Part shown: positions 35,394 through 44,403 of the stretch, piece after piece | How positions within the stretch are numbered: position 1 is the first letter of the stretch | Layout: each line of letters starts with the position of its first letter | Source of the DNA: Bacillota bacterium | Lineage (GTDB): Bacteria; Bacillota; Clostridia; Acetivibrionales; DSM-1351 | NCBI GenBank assembly: GCA_023409265.1 | Contig: JAEYHZ010000044.1 | Span: 124,001-188,000 of the forward strand | Direction: 5' to 3' | DNA: 64,000 nucleotides | The notes under the pieces: model-generated | What the model was told of the DNA's origin: nothing | Seen by the model: only the letters and a program-made list of their open reading frames with translations | The model's database searches: none | Program-made: the position numbers and the translations under genes

Positions 35394-36485
35394 ATGAGTG
35401 CTTTATATGCATTGAGATTTTTTGGGTCAATTGGTATTTTCATGCATCACATTGGATATCCATATGGTTTAGGTTCAATATTAGTTACTTTCTTTTTTAT
35501 ATTATCTGGTTTTACGACAGCGTATAGTTTTAAGAAGGAAAACTTTGTATTAAACAAAAGTACTCTAAAAAAATATTACATAAAAAAAGTATCTAAGCTA
35601 TATCCACTACACATTTTTACATTCTTGCTCAGTATTCCAATGATGGGCTATATGCAGCAAAAGATTAGTTTTGTACAAGGAATAATAAATATTTGCTTAC
35701 TTCAAAGTTACTATCCTAACCAAAAGGAAGTATTTCTTTTTAATGGCTTATCATGGTTTATGGCAGATATTTTATTCTTTTATATAGTAATACCATTTGT
35801 TTACAGACTGATAACTAAACTGAGGATAGAAAGAAACTTAGCGACTTTAATTTTTTCAGGTTTAGTAATTTATTGTATATCATTTATAATATCTTATCAG
35901 TTTAAAGGTAATATGGAAGCATATACGTTTGGATGGTGGTATATATATATTTCACCATATTTCAGGGTACTAGATTGTTTAATAGGGTTCTTAGCAGGAC
36001 TTGCATTTGTTAAAATAAAGGAAAGATTAACAGATAAACTTAATAATTCTAAGCTTATTGTGTTTACGTTTATGGAAATACTCTCATTATTATTTTCATA
36101 TTTAGCATATAAATCTAAACTATTCCAGATAGACTCTGTAAGGTGTGGTGTTTATTATATACCAGTTTTAACACTCATTATTTTTGTTTTTGCTTTAGGA
36201 AAAGGGTTTATTTCTAAAGGTATGTCAATCAAAGTTTTGGTACACTTAGGGGAAAAAAGCAATGTTATTTACATGTTACATCAAATGGTTATTTTTTATA
36301 CTACTTATTTGTTCGGCAGTACAATATATTACTCTGATAAAATGACGTTAAACACTTACTTTGCACAATTTTATTTATTAATAATAGTATTGTGTATAAG
36401 TGATGTAGTTAATAAAATTATTGATATGGTTCCTGGGTTAATAAAAAACCGTTCAAATAATTTAAAAATGATGAGTAAGATTTAA
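35394..36485 (+). CDS. Membrane acyltransferase family 3 protein
   Basis: 363 residues from the ATG at 35394, preceded by GGGGGG 7 bases upstream; the longer frame to 35340 has no ribosome site. It opens with YALRFFGSIGIFMHHIGYP, carrying the conserved His of this multi-helix acyltransferase family, followed by FFILSGFTTAYSFKKE, YYIKKVSKLYPLHIF and SWFMADILFFYIVIP. About ten helices are predicted. The family O-acetylates (or acylates) surface polysaccharide, moving acyl groups across the membrane. It stands alone between a mobile-element scar and a terminator, so it may be a separately acquired decoration gene. Confidence 0.8.
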   Translation: MSALYALRFFGSIGIFMHHIGYPYGLGSILVTFFFILSGFTTAYSFKKENFVLNKSTLKKYYIKKVSKLYPLHIFTFLLSIPMMGYMQQKISFVQGIINICLLQSYYPNQKEVFLFNGLSWFMADILFFYIVIPFVYRLITKLRIERNLATLIFSGLVIYCISFIISYQFKGNMEAYTFGWWYIYISPYFRVLDCLIGFLAGLAFVKIKERLTDKLNNSKLIVFTFMEILSLLFSYLAYKSKLFQIDSVRCGVYYIPVLTLIIFVFALGKGFISKGMSIKVLVHLGEKSNVIYMLHQMVIFYTTYLFGSTIYYSDKMTLNTYFAQFYLLIIVLCISDVVNKIIDMVPGLIKNRSNNLKMMSKI

Positions 36486-36511
36486 GATAAAAAATTTAAA
36501 GCTTACGTTTT

Positions 36512-36543
36512 AAAAAGAGAACAATAATTTGGTTCTCTTTTTA
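36512..36543 (+). terminator. Rho-independent terminator after the acyltransferase
   Basis: AAAAAGAGAAC (36512-36522) pairs with GTTCTCTTTTT (36532-36542); the T-run forms the 3' arm. It lies 27 bases after the stop codon. The remaining bases to 36786 are AT-rich with no recognised element. Confidence 0.8.
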
Positions 36544-36786
36544 TGCTTTGAGTGAAAAAATAAAGTGCTTATAACAAATTTTATAAATATATAAACCAAT
36601 TTCGTATTGATACTTTTCTAATTACAAGCACATAAAATAAATTAGTAGACGTAGAGACATTGTCAAAGTTGCCATACATCAAAAACTTATCTATAATTGT
36701 AAATATAAGATTTTAAGTTTATAAATTTACTCTATTTTGCATTATTTACCATCGAGTAACCAACAATGAAAGTAAGGAGAAATCAA

Positions 36787-37524
36787 ATGAACATCGGGTT
36801 ATGTTTAATCACATGGAATGAGTTGGAAGGTTGTAAACATGATATTCCATTAATAGACAGGAATAAGTTTGAACAGATTTATTGTATAGACGGCGGCAGC
36901 AAAGATGGAACTGTTGAATATCTTGAGAGTCAGGGAATAACAGTATACAAGCAGACAAAAAAAGGCTTAAATCAAGCCTGTATAGATGGAGCTAATTTCT
37001 GTCAATGTGATGCATTTGTTTTCTATCATCCAAAGGGGACAATACCGGTTGAAGATACATATAAATTTAGAAAATATTTCGAAGAGGGGTATGAGTTTGT
37101 TGTAGGAAGCAGAATGATGAAAGACTCTTACAATGAAGAAGATAGTAAATTAATAAAACCAAGAAAATGGTTTGTTCTGGGAATGGGTCTACTTGCAAAA
37201 ATACTTTTCAAGCGTGAAGGAAATACTGTATGGGATACTCTTCATGGCTTTAGAGGAATGACGGTAAGTGCTTTTAAGAAACTTAATATTTCTAACTTTG
37301 ATCCCTCAATAGATATTGAAATGGTTTGCAGGAGCTATAAATATAAGATAAAACGGGTTGAATTTCCAACGCAGGAAAGGCCGAGACTTGCCGGAGAGAC
37401 TCATTTTAAGGCATTTGCAACAGGTAAAAGGTTATTAAAGTACATATTATGGGAATTAAAACGTAAAGATGTCGTAGAAGAAGTTAAGGAGCCGGTATTA
37501 AGCGGACAAGCTGAGAAAATGTAA
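36787..37524 (+). CDS. DPM1-like family 2 glycosyltransferase (polyprenyl-phosphate sugar synthase type)
   Basis: 245 residues from the ATG at 36787, chosen because AAGGAG is 7 bases upstream; an ATG at 36766 precedes that site. Motifs: LITWNELEGCKHDIPLI, IYCIDGGSKDGTVEYLESQG, KGLNQACIDGANFCQCDAFVFYHPKGT, FVVGSRMMKDS, VWDTLHGFRGMTVSAF. This is the GT2 subgroup that charges polyprenyl phosphate with a sugar (dolichol-phosphate mannosyltransferase-like); no C-terminal membrane helices are present. It could make the donor for the GT-C transferase at 32.4 kb. It is followed at 17 bp by a flavoprotein gene. Confidence 0.75.
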   Translation: MNIGLCLITWNELEGCKHDIPLIDRNKFEQIYCIDGGSKDGTVEYLESQGITVYKQTKKGLNQACIDGANFCQCDAFVFYHPKGTIPVEDTYKFRKYFEEGYEFVVGSRMMKDSYNEEDSKLIKPRKWFVLGMGLLAKILFKREGNTVWDTLHGFRGMTVSAFKKLNISNFDPSIDIEMVCRSYKYKIKRVEFPTQERPRLAGETHFKAFATGKRLLKYILWELKRKDVVEEVKEPVLSGQAEKM

Positions 37525-37541
37525 TTACGGAGGGGCTATAA

Positions 37542-38786
37542 ATGAAAATAGCTGTATTAGGAGCTGGAGTATCTGGAATAACAATAGCAAAAAAATTAGA
37601 AGAGAAAAATATAGAAGTTGTTATATATGAAGAATGCAGTCAGGCAGGTGGTCTCGCTAAGACCCGTATTACTGATGGTTATGTATATGATTTGCACGGA
37701 GGCCATATTTTTAATTCAAAGCATAAGGAAATCGTTGATTGGGTATTTTCTTTCTTGCCTGAAGATAAATGGCATTATTCTTTAAGAAATGCTAAAATCT
37801 TTTTTAGAAAGAAGTATATTTCATACCCTTTTGAGTTATCACTTTGCGAACTTGATGCCGAAGATGCCACAAATTGTGTATATGATTATATGATATCACA
37901 GCAGGGTCAGGAACCTGATAATTTCAGAGACTGGCTTATTTGGAATTTTGGACAGTCAATCGCTGACTTTTATATGATTCCATATAATACTAAAATATGG
38001 TCATATCCGCTTGGAGAGATGGAAACAAAATGGATGCAAGGAAAAATGCCTTTACCGGAGAAGAAGGAAATAATAAAATCCCTCCTGTTAAAGGATCCCA
38101 GTGAGAGAAAAATGCCGCACTCAACTTATTATTATCCTATAGTGGGTGGAATTCAGGCAATGATTGATGCTATATCACACGGCCTTAATATAAAGTTAAA
38201 CACTGCAGTTGAAAAGATACAGAAAATTGACAGTAAGTGGTATGTGAATGGAGAGGGAGGATACGACCGGATTGTTTCAACTATACCACTTCCAATCTTG
38301 TCTAAAGCTCTTGAGTTACCTGGACAGGTTATGGGCGCTATAGCTGGATTAAAATATAACAGCTTAACAACTATGTTATACAAATGTCCTGAAACCGATT
38401 TGTCGTGGTTGTATATTCCTGCTAAGGAATACAGGTCGCACAGAGTGTGCTATCAGGGGGCATTTTCTCCAAAAGCTTGTCCTAGTGGATGTAGCGGAGC
38501 TATTGAAGTAATTGGTGACAAATTTACGGTAGGAAAAGATATTCTTGAGACTCAAAATGTGATTCCAAAGGAACTTGGACTTTATAACCTAATTGACAGT
38601 GAATTTGCAGAGTACGCATATGTTATCCATGATAAGGATTATAGAAGCAATACCGAAGAAATCAAAAATTATTTCAATTCCATAGATGGTTTTGATTTAT
38701 TAGGAAGATTTGCAACATGGAATTATAACAATATGGACATGTGTATGATGGACGCATTTAATCTTGCAAAACAGATAAATAAATGA
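37542..38786 (+). CDS. FAD-dependent oxidoreductase, UDP-galactopyranose-mutase-like
   Basis: 414 residues. The FAD-binding start is KIAVLGAGVSGITIAKKLEEK, then EECSQAGGLAKT and DLHGGHIFNSKHKEIVDWV, which parallels the G-x-HIF motif of UDP-galactopyranose mutase. IPYNTKIWSYPLGEMETKWM and YPIVGGIQAMIDAI are shared with amine-oxidase/protoporphyrinogen-oxidase-like flavoproteins, and annotation pipelines often call this group protoporphyrinogen oxidase. In a glycan locus, next to a GT2 and GDP-fucose genes, a sugar-nucleotide role is more likely than haem synthesis. The exact reaction is unresolved. GGAGGGG precedes the ATG. Confidence 0.65.
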   Translation: MKIAVLGAGVSGITIAKKLEEKNIEVVIYEECSQAGGLAKTRITDGYVYDLHGGHIFNSKHKEIVDWVFSFLPEDKWHYSLRNAKIFFRKKYISYPFELSLCELDAEDATNCVYDYMISQQGQEPDNFRDWLIWNFGQSIADFYMIPYNTKIWSYPLGEMETKWMQGKMPLPEKKEIIKSLLLKDPSERKMPHSTYYYPIVGGIQAMIDAISHGLNIKLNTAVEKIQKIDSKWYVNGEGGYDRIVSTIPLPILSKALELPGQVMGAIAGLKYNSLTTMLYKCPETDLSWLYIPAKEYRSHRVCYQGAFSPKACPSGCSGAIEVIGDKFTVGKDILETQNVIPKELGLYNLIDSEFAEYAYVIHDKDYRSNTEEIKNYFNSIDGFDLLGRFATWNYNNMDMCMMDAFNLAKQINK

Positions 38787-38808
38787 AAACATAAAACGAG
38801 GTATTGTA

Positions 38809-39735
38809 ATGGAAAGAGATAGTAAAATATATGTTGCTGGGCACAGAGGTTTGGTAGGGTCGGCTATTGTCAGAAAATTGGAAAGAGACGGCTACTATAA
38901 TATTATAACAAAAACACATGGAGAACTTGACTTAACAAGACAGGCGGATGTTGAGGAGTTTTTCCGTGAAGAAAAGCCGGAATACGTATTCCTGGCTGCA
39001 GCGAAGGTTGGGGGTATTCATGCTAATTCTACCTATCCTGCTGATTTCATTATGGAGAACCTCTTAATTCAGTGTAACATAATAAACTCAAGCTATTTAA
39101 ACAAGGTAAGTAAGTTATTGTTTTTAGGCAGTTCATGTATATATCCAAGAGAATGTCCTCAGCCAATAAAAGAAGAATATTTGTTGAGTTCACCTTTAGA
39201 AAAAACAAATGAAGCATATGCGCTTGCAAAAATTGCAGGTCTAAAAGCGTGCCAGTATTATAATGAGCAATATGGAACAGATTACATAAGTGTTATGCCT
39301 TGTAATCTGTATGGAATAAATGACAACTTCGAAGGTGCTAATTCACATGTACTACCTGCATTAATAAAGAAGTTTCATCAGGCTAAGGTAGAGAATCTTC
39401 CATCAGTTACCATGTGGGGAACTGGTAAGCCGCTTCGTGAATTTTTATTTTGTGATGACATGGCAGAAGCTTGTGTTTGTCTAATGAATAATTATTCAGG
39501 TAATGACTTTTTTAATATTGGTTATGGAGAAGAAGTAACCATCAGGGAATTGGCTGAAATTATAAAAGAAGTGGTCGGATATGAAGGGAATATAGTATTG
39601 GATACTACCAAACCTGATGGGACATTTCGTAAGCTGACTGATATAAGTAGAATTAAGAGAGTTGGATGGACTCCAAAGGTAGATTTAAAGACTGGTATTG
39701 GAATAACGTATGACTGGTATGTTTCAAATTTATAG
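38809..39735 (+). CDS. fcl: GDP-L-fucose synthase
   Basis: 308 residues, the usual length. Motifs: VAGHRGLVGSAIVRKL (NADPH-binding), FLAAAKVGGIHANSTYPADFI, the FLGSSCIYPRECPQPIKEEYLL loop is split here only by naming: GSSCIYPRECPQPIKEE, catalytic YALAK, MPCNLYGINDNF and HVLPALIKKFH. The bifunctional epimerase/reductase turns GDP-4-keto-6-deoxymannose into GDP-L-fucose. It is encoded with manC and gmd, which supply its substrate. GAGG precedes the ATG. Confidence 0.95.
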   Translation: MERDSKIYVAGHRGLVGSAIVRKLERDGYYNIITKTHGELDLTRQADVEEFFREEKPEYVFLAAAKVGGIHANSTYPADFIMENLLIQCNIINSSYLNKVSKLLFLGSSCIYPRECPQPIKEEYLLSSPLEKTNEAYALAKIAGLKACQYYNEQYGTDYISVMPCNLYGINDNFEGANSHVLPALIKKFHQAKVENLPSVTMWGTGKPLREFLFCDDMAEACVCLMNNYSGNDFFNIGYGEEVTIRELAEIIKEVVGYEGNIVLDTTKPDGTFRKLTDISRIKRVGWTPKVDLKTGIGITYDWYVSNL

Positions 39736-39803
39736 GGGTCGTCTTAATAATTTTAAAGTTAGAGAGATGTTGCTGATTTTGTAGCAACAAAGGGGGAATA
39801 AAA

Positions 39804-41171
39804 TTGTATACTGTTTTATTGTCAGGAGGATCAGGAAAACGGCTTTGGCCTTTATCCAATGACCTTCGGTCAAAACAATACATTAAGGTTATAGGCAATG
39901 CCAGTGATAGTAATAAACCCTGTTCAATGATTCAAAGGGTATGGGGACAATTGGGAGAGTCGCAATTGGCTGACAAATCTATTATTACTGCCAGTAAGGG
40001 GCAGGTAGAAATTATAAAAAGTCAGCTTGGTGAAGAGGTCAATATTGTAATAGAACCCGAAAGAAGAAATACATTTCCGGCTGTTGCTATTTCCTGTGCA
40101 TATTTGAAAACGGTATTAGGTGTTTCTGACGATGAAACAATAGTAATCTTACCTGTTGACCCTTACACCGATCAAGGCTATTTTCAAAAGTTAAAAACAA
40201 TAGAATCTATATTAAATGTTTCCAGAGCAGATATAGTCCTGATGGGAGCGAAACCTACTCAACCTTCATCAAAATATGGATATATTGTACCAAAGCAAAT
40301 TATATCAAAAGCAAGTTCAGCTTTTATAGAGGTTGAGGGTTTTACTGAAAAACCCACGGCAGGTTTGGCTAAAGAACTAATCGAAGAAGGTGCTCTCTGG
40401 AATTGTGGAGTGTTTGGATTCAAGCTGGGAACTATATTAGGTCGAATGGCAGAGTATGGATTAAGTCATGATTATTATGAGATGTTTAAAAACTACGAAA
40501 AACTTCCGAAAACAAGTTTTGATTATGAAGTACTTGAGAAAAGTAAGAATATTGTGGCTATAGAATACGATGGTATTTGGAAGGATATCGGTACATGGAA
40601 CGCATTGTCGGAACAAATGTATGACAGCAGTATCGGGAATGTTATTATACATGAAAGCTGCGAGAATACAAATGTTATAAACGAATTACGAATGCCGATT
40701 GTTGTTATTGGAACGAAAGATATTGTTATTTCTGCATCTGTTGATGGCATACTGGTATCTGATAAACAACATAGCACGCGTATTAAGGATTGTGTGGATA
40801 ACTTTACATATCCCCCCATGTATGAGGAAAGACGATGGGGGACTATAACAGTGTTGGATATAACAAAGAAAGACGGAGTATATACATCAACCAGAAAAAT
40901 ATCAATCTTTGAGAATATGAATTCGAGTTATCATTATCACAATGATCGGGATGAGGTATGGACAATCTTAGCGGGAAACGGTGAGATGATAATCAACGGT
41001 ATAAAGCAGTTAATTATGGCAGGTGATGTTATACGAATTCCAGCACAGACTAGACATGCCGTTAAATCTCTAAATGGAATTGAGTTTTTAGAGGTACAAA
41101 TAGGACGAACCGTAGCAGATATCGATATAAACCGCGAAACCCTTAATTGGGGAGAAATTGATGCCAGATAG
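39804..41171 (+). CDS. manC: Mannose-1-phosphate guanylyltransferase with C-terminal isomerase-like cupin
   Basis: 455 residues starting at a TTG with AGGGGGA about 8 bases upstream. The N-terminal nucleotidyltransferase has LLSGGSGKRLWPLSND, SKQYIKV, EPERRNTFPAVAISC, VILPVDPYTDQGYF and FTEKPTAGLAKELI. From ~345 a type II phosphomannose-isomerase-like cupin: YEERRWGTITVLDI, SYHYHNDRDEVWTILAGNGE, GDVIRIPAQTRHAV. It makes GDP-mannose from mannose-1-phosphate and may also interconvert fructose-6-P and mannose-6-P. It feeds gmd/fcl, and mannose-6-P could also feed the Kdn-like pathway encoded at 20.5-22.5 kb. Confidence 0.92.
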   Translation: MYTVLLSGGSGKRLWPLSNDLRSKQYIKVIGNASDSNKPCSMIQRVWGQLGESQLADKSIITASKGQVEIIKSQLGEEVNIVIEPERRNTFPAVAISCAYLKTVLGVSDDETIVILPVDPYTDQGYFQKLKTIESILNVSRADIVLMGAKPTQPSSKYGYIVPKQIISKASSAFIEVEGFTEKPTAGLAKELIEEGALWNCGVFGFKLGTILGRMAEYGLSHDYYEMFKNYEKLPKTSFDYEVLEKSKNIVAIEYDGIWKDIGTWNALSEQMYDSSIGNVIIHESCENTNVINELRMPIVVIGTKDIVISASVDGILVSDKQHSTRIKDCVDNFTYPPMYEERRWGTITVLDITKKDGVYTSTRKISIFENMNSSYHYHNDRDEVWTILAGNGEMIINGIKQLIMAGDVIRIPAQTRHAVKSLNGIEFLEVQIGRTVADIDINRETLNWGEIDAR

Positions 41172-41206
41172 GTATAGAGAAAATATAGAAATGGAGAATT
41201 CAGATA

Positions 41207-42277
41207 ATGAAAAAGGCTCTTATTACTGGAATAAATGGTCAAGATGGATCATATCTTGCAGAATTTTTACTTGAAAAGGGTTATCAGGTGTATGGAATAT
41301 TAAGAAGATCATCAGTAAACACAACAGAAAGAATAGAACATATATTAATGGAACAAGTTGATTTACATGATGGAGGACTTAAACTGGTTCATGGTGATTT
41401 AACCGATTCAATGAATATAGTAAGAATTATTAGTGAAATAAGACCGGATGAAATATATAATTTAGCAGCGCAGTCTCATGTAGCAGTGTCTTTTGAAGAG
41501 CCTGAATATACTGCAAATGCTGATGGAGTTGGAACACTGAGAATATTAGAGGCTGTTCGTATAGCTGGGTTGTCAGAAACAACAAGAATATATCAGGCTT
41601 CCACCTCTGAATTATATGGTAAGGTTGCTGAGATTCCTCAAAAGGAAACAACGCCTTTCCATCCCAGATCACCTTATGGAGTAGCAAAAATGTATGGTTT
41701 TTGGATAACTAAGCATTATAGAGAAGCATACAAGATGTATGCGGTAAATGGAATATTGTTTAACCATGAGTCTGAGCGTCGGGGAGAAACATTTGTTACA
41801 AGAAAGATTACTCTAGCCGCTGCAAGAATTTCATTGGGGTTGCAAAAGAAACTCTCACTCGGAAATTTAAATGCAAAGCGTGATTGGGGATATGCAAAGG
41901 ACTATGTTGAGTGCATGTGGATGATTCTTCAACATGAAACTCCTGAAGATTTTGTTATTGCTACCGGTGAAACACGAACTGTTAGAGAGTTTTGTACCTA
42001 CTCTTTTAAACATGCAGGAATTGAAATCGAGTGGCAGGGTGAAGGAATTGACGAAAAGGGAATAAATAAAGCTACAGGTGAGGTTGTAGTTGAGGTTAAT
42101 CCGCATTATTTCAGGCCTGCAGAAGTTGATTTGTTATTGGGAGACCCAAGTAAAGCAAAATCATTATTGGGATGGAATCCAAGAAAAACTTCCTTTGAGC
42201 AGCTAGTTAAATTAATGGTTGAGAGTGACTTAGAATTAGTGAAATCCAATAAAGCATTAAGGATTGCTGTAGATTAG
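41207..42277 (+). CDS. gmd: GDP-mannose 4,6-dehydratase
   Basis: 356 residues. Motifs: ALITGINGQDGSYLAEFLLE, GILRRSSVNTTERI, LVHGDLTDSMNIVRII, YNLAAQSHVAVSFEEPEYTA, YQASTSELYGKV, catalytic YGVAK and FNHESERRGETFVTRKI, all diagnostic of GMD. It converts GDP-mannose to GDP-4-keto-6-deoxymannose, the substrate of Fcl. GGAG lies upstream of the ATG. It ends a short manC-gmd-fcl sub-block; the 356 bp that follow carry no gene. Confidence 0.96.
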   Translation: MKKALITGINGQDGSYLAEFLLEKGYQVYGILRRSSVNTTERIEHILMEQVDLHDGGLKLVHGDLTDSMNIVRIISEIRPDEIYNLAAQSHVAVSFEEPEYTANADGVGTLRILEAVRIAGLSETTRIYQASTSELYGKVAEIPQKETTPFHPRSPYGVAKMYGFWITKHYREAYKMYAVNGILFNHESERRGETFVTRKITLAAARISLGLQKKLSLGNLNAKRDWGYAKDYVECMWMILQHETPEDFVIATGETRTVREFCTYSFKHAGIEIEWQGEGIDEKGINKATGEVVVEVNPHYFRPAEVDLLLGDPSKAKSLLGWNPRKTSFEQLVKLMVESDLELVKSNKALRIAVD

Positions 42278-42633
42278 AGAATTAATATTAAAAAATATGT
42301 TGGAGTAATTTCCTGTTCATATCCTTAGATTTTATGGCTTAACTAGGATTAATTATTCTCAGAAATAGTATTAGATGATAATATTTGTTCTGTTATGCAA
42401 CCAGAAGGTTGAAATACATAACTTGTTCTTGTCTTTCTATGTGTTTGAAATTTTAGAATTATAAATTTCTTTTGGTATATATTTGGTATTGTATTATTAT
42501 TTAGGACTTTGGTTCATATTTAGTTCAGGCAGTTAATATATATTGAAATTCTTGGATAACATTTTTACTATTTTGCTTTTCTGATTTTTTATTTTAATAC
42601 TCAGTTAAAGAGATTTGTTAAGAGGAGTTCCCC
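42278..42633 (+). other. Intergenic region, no gene recognised
   Basis: 356 bp of AT-rich sequence between gmd and a GT2 gene. All frames are broken by stops and no convincing hairpin terminator, RNA or IS end was seen. AGAGGAG at ~42620 is the ribosome site of the next gene. A promoter is likely here but cannot be placed reliably in such AT-rich DNA. Confidence 0.5.
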
Positions 42634-43335
42634 ATGCGCATCTCAATAGCCCTTGCAACGTACAATGGTGAGAAATACATATTTGAACAATTAAACAGTA
42701 TTCTACCGCAATTGGGGCCGGAAGATGAAATAATTGTATCCGACGATGGTTCAAGTGATAACACTCTTGAACTTATCGCCGGGGTTTGTTCTGTAAAAAT
42801 AATGGTATTCAACAACCCCGAAAAAGGTGTTATCAGTAATGTTGAAAACGCAATCAGTCACACTTCCGGAGATATCATATTTTTATGTGACCAGGACGAT
42901 GTCTGGTTGCCGAATAAGATTTCTATAATTAAAAAACGATTTTCAGAAAGCAGAGCTAACCTTGTGGTTTCCGATGCATATATAGTTGATGAAAATCTGA
43001 ATGTACTCGAAGATTCATTCTATAAGTTAATGAACTCGGGCGGCGGATTTATAAAAAACTTTGTTAAAAATACATTTCCGGGCTGCTGTATGGCCTTTAG
43101 AAAAGAACTAAAAGATATTATTTTACCTTTTCCCGATAATATTCCCATGCATGACAGTTGGATAGGTCTTCTGGCCGAACTTAAAGGTGAGGTTTTATTT
43201 ATACCCGAAAGACTGGTATACTATAGAAGACATGGAGATAATGCTACTGTTTTAAAGAGGGATTCACTCAAACAATCTTTAATTTGGAGAAAAAACCTTG
43301 CCTGGGAGCTTGTAAAGCGCAGCATGTCAAAGTAA
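42634..43335 (+). CDS. Family 2 glycosyltransferase
   Basis: 233 residues. GT-A start ISIALATYNGEKYIFEQLNSIL, IIVSDDGSSDNTLELI, the DxD-containing IIFLCDQDDVWLPNK, FPGCCMAFRKELKDIIL and MHDSWIGLLAEL. The set is typical of rhamnosyl/galactosyl-type GT2 enzymes of polysaccharide loci. The protein is short and has no membrane segment. It is followed 23 bp later by another GT2 gene. Donor and acceptor unknown. AGAGGAG lies upstream of the ATG. Confidence 0.85.
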   Translation: MRISIALATYNGEKYIFEQLNSILPQLGPEDEIIVSDDGSSDNTLELIAGVCSVKIMVFNNPEKGVISNVENAISHTSGDIIFLCDQDDVWLPNKISIIKKRFSESRANLVVSDAYIVDENLNVLEDSFYKLMNSGGGFIKNFVKNTFPGCCMAFRKELKDIILPFPDNIPMHDSWIGLLAELKGEVLFIPERLVYYRRHGDNATVLKRDSLKQSLIWRKNLAWELVKRSMSK

Positions 43336-43358
43336 AATGTACTTTTTAGAGGTTAAAT

Positions 43359-44228
43359 ATGAAGCTTTCAATAATCATCGTCAGCTATAATACAAAACAA
43401 CTCCTGGCTGACTGCATAAATTCCATAGAGAAAAACCTTTATAACTTTTCTTACGAGATTGTTGTTGTAGACAATAATTCTGCAGATGGAAGCGCAGATA
43501 TGCTTAAAGCAGAATATTCGCATGTTAAACTTATAGCAAATAACTATAATTCCGGATTTGCAAAGGCAAATAATCAAGGATTGGAGCTTTGCTCGGGAGA
43601 ATATATCCTGCTGCTGAATTCAGATACTATAATTCTCAAAAATGCAATGAGCATACTTGTTGATTTTATGGACAGTCATAGTGATACGGCTATATGCGGA
43701 CCCAAACTTTTAAATAGTGATATGACCTTACAGCTGCCGTGCAGGAGAGGGTTCCCAAGGCTAATCAATTCTGTTTCATATTTTTCAGGTATTAGCAGGT
43801 TATTTTCCAAAAGCAGGATATTCGGCAGCTATTTGATGACTTATATGGACAGCGGTATTAATCATGAAGTTGATGCGGTATCAGGCGCATGCCTGCTGAT
43901 AAGGCGAAAGGTACTATCGCAAATAGGAGGCCTGTTGGATGAGGCCTTTTTTATGCATTTTGAGGACATTGATCTATGTTATAGGGCAAAGAAATCGGGC
44001 TACAAGGTACACTATATTCATAATTCGGAAGTCATTCATTTAAAGGGTCAGAGCAGTAAGCTTAGAAGCTCCGGAGTTTCAAAAAATTTTTTTGATTCCG
44101 CACTTCTGTATTTCAAAAAGAATTACAGAAAAGAAAACCTTGCAGCCTATCTTCTGATGACAGGTTTTATAAGAATAATGAAAATAGTTTCACTTATTGC
44201 CGGTAGCATTAAATTAAGGGACAACTAA
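43359..44228 (+). CDS. Family 2 glycosyltransferase (rhamnosyltransferase-like)
   Basis: 289 residues. LSIIIVSYNTKQLLADCINSI, YEIVVVDNNSADGSADML, NYNSGFAKANNQGLELCSGEYILLLNSDTII (DxD as NSD), AVSGACLLIRRKVLSQIGGLLDEAFFMHFEDIDLCYRAKKSGYKV are the classic WbbL/rhamnosyltransferase block, and HSEVIHLKGQSSK-type C-terminus is present as VIHLKGQSSK. It probably adds a deoxyhexose (rhamnose is made in this locus), but this is inferred. GAGG precedes the ATG. Confidence 0.85.
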   Translation: MKLSIIIVSYNTKQLLADCINSIEKNLYNFSYEIVVVDNNSADGSADMLKAEYSHVKLIANNYNSGFAKANNQGLELCSGEYILLLNSDTIILKNAMSILVDFMDSHSDTAICGPKLLNSDMTLQLPCRRGFPRLINSVSYFSGISRLFSKSRIFGSYLMTYMDSGINHEVDAVSGACLLIRRKVLSQIGGLLDEAFFMHFEDIDLCYRAKKSGYKVHYIHNSEVIHLKGQSSKLRSSGVSKNFFDSALLYFKKNYRKENLAAYLLMTGFIRIMKIVSLIAGSIKLRDN

Positions 44229-44242
44229 ATAATAAAACCCGA

Positions 44243-44349
44243 TTTTGCAGTGGGAAAATTTTTGAAAGTGCAAGGCGGAGGAGGAAACAATACTAGTCGT
44301 ATTGCGCCCGACGACAACGATGCAATTTCGGAAATTAGCCACTGCAAAA
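44243..44349. repeat. Long imperfect inverted repeat (structured intergenic element)
   Basis: TTTTGCAGTGG (44243-44253) pairs perfectly with CCACTGCAAAA (44339-44349). The innermost CAATAC (44288-44293) pairs with GTATTG (44299-44304). The arms between pair imperfectly, with TGCA blocks and GA-rich/CG-rich segments opposing each other, giving a ~107-base hairpin. It is GC-richer than its surroundings and looks like a REP/MITE-type palindromic unit or a structured RNA. It lies 15 bp after a GT2 gene and 54 bp before an SDR gene. Confidence 0.6.
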
Positions 44350-44403
44350 ATGGGAAGTTATTATTTAGCTGTTCCTAAGCATTACTAAAAGGAGTAGAAC
44401 TGT

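Noticed and set aside
37542..38786. Protoporphyrinogen oxidase (haem synthesis)
   Set aside because: The general flavoprotein fold fits, but the HIF motif after the FAD site and the glycan-locus context favour a UDP-galactopyranose-mutase-like enzyme.
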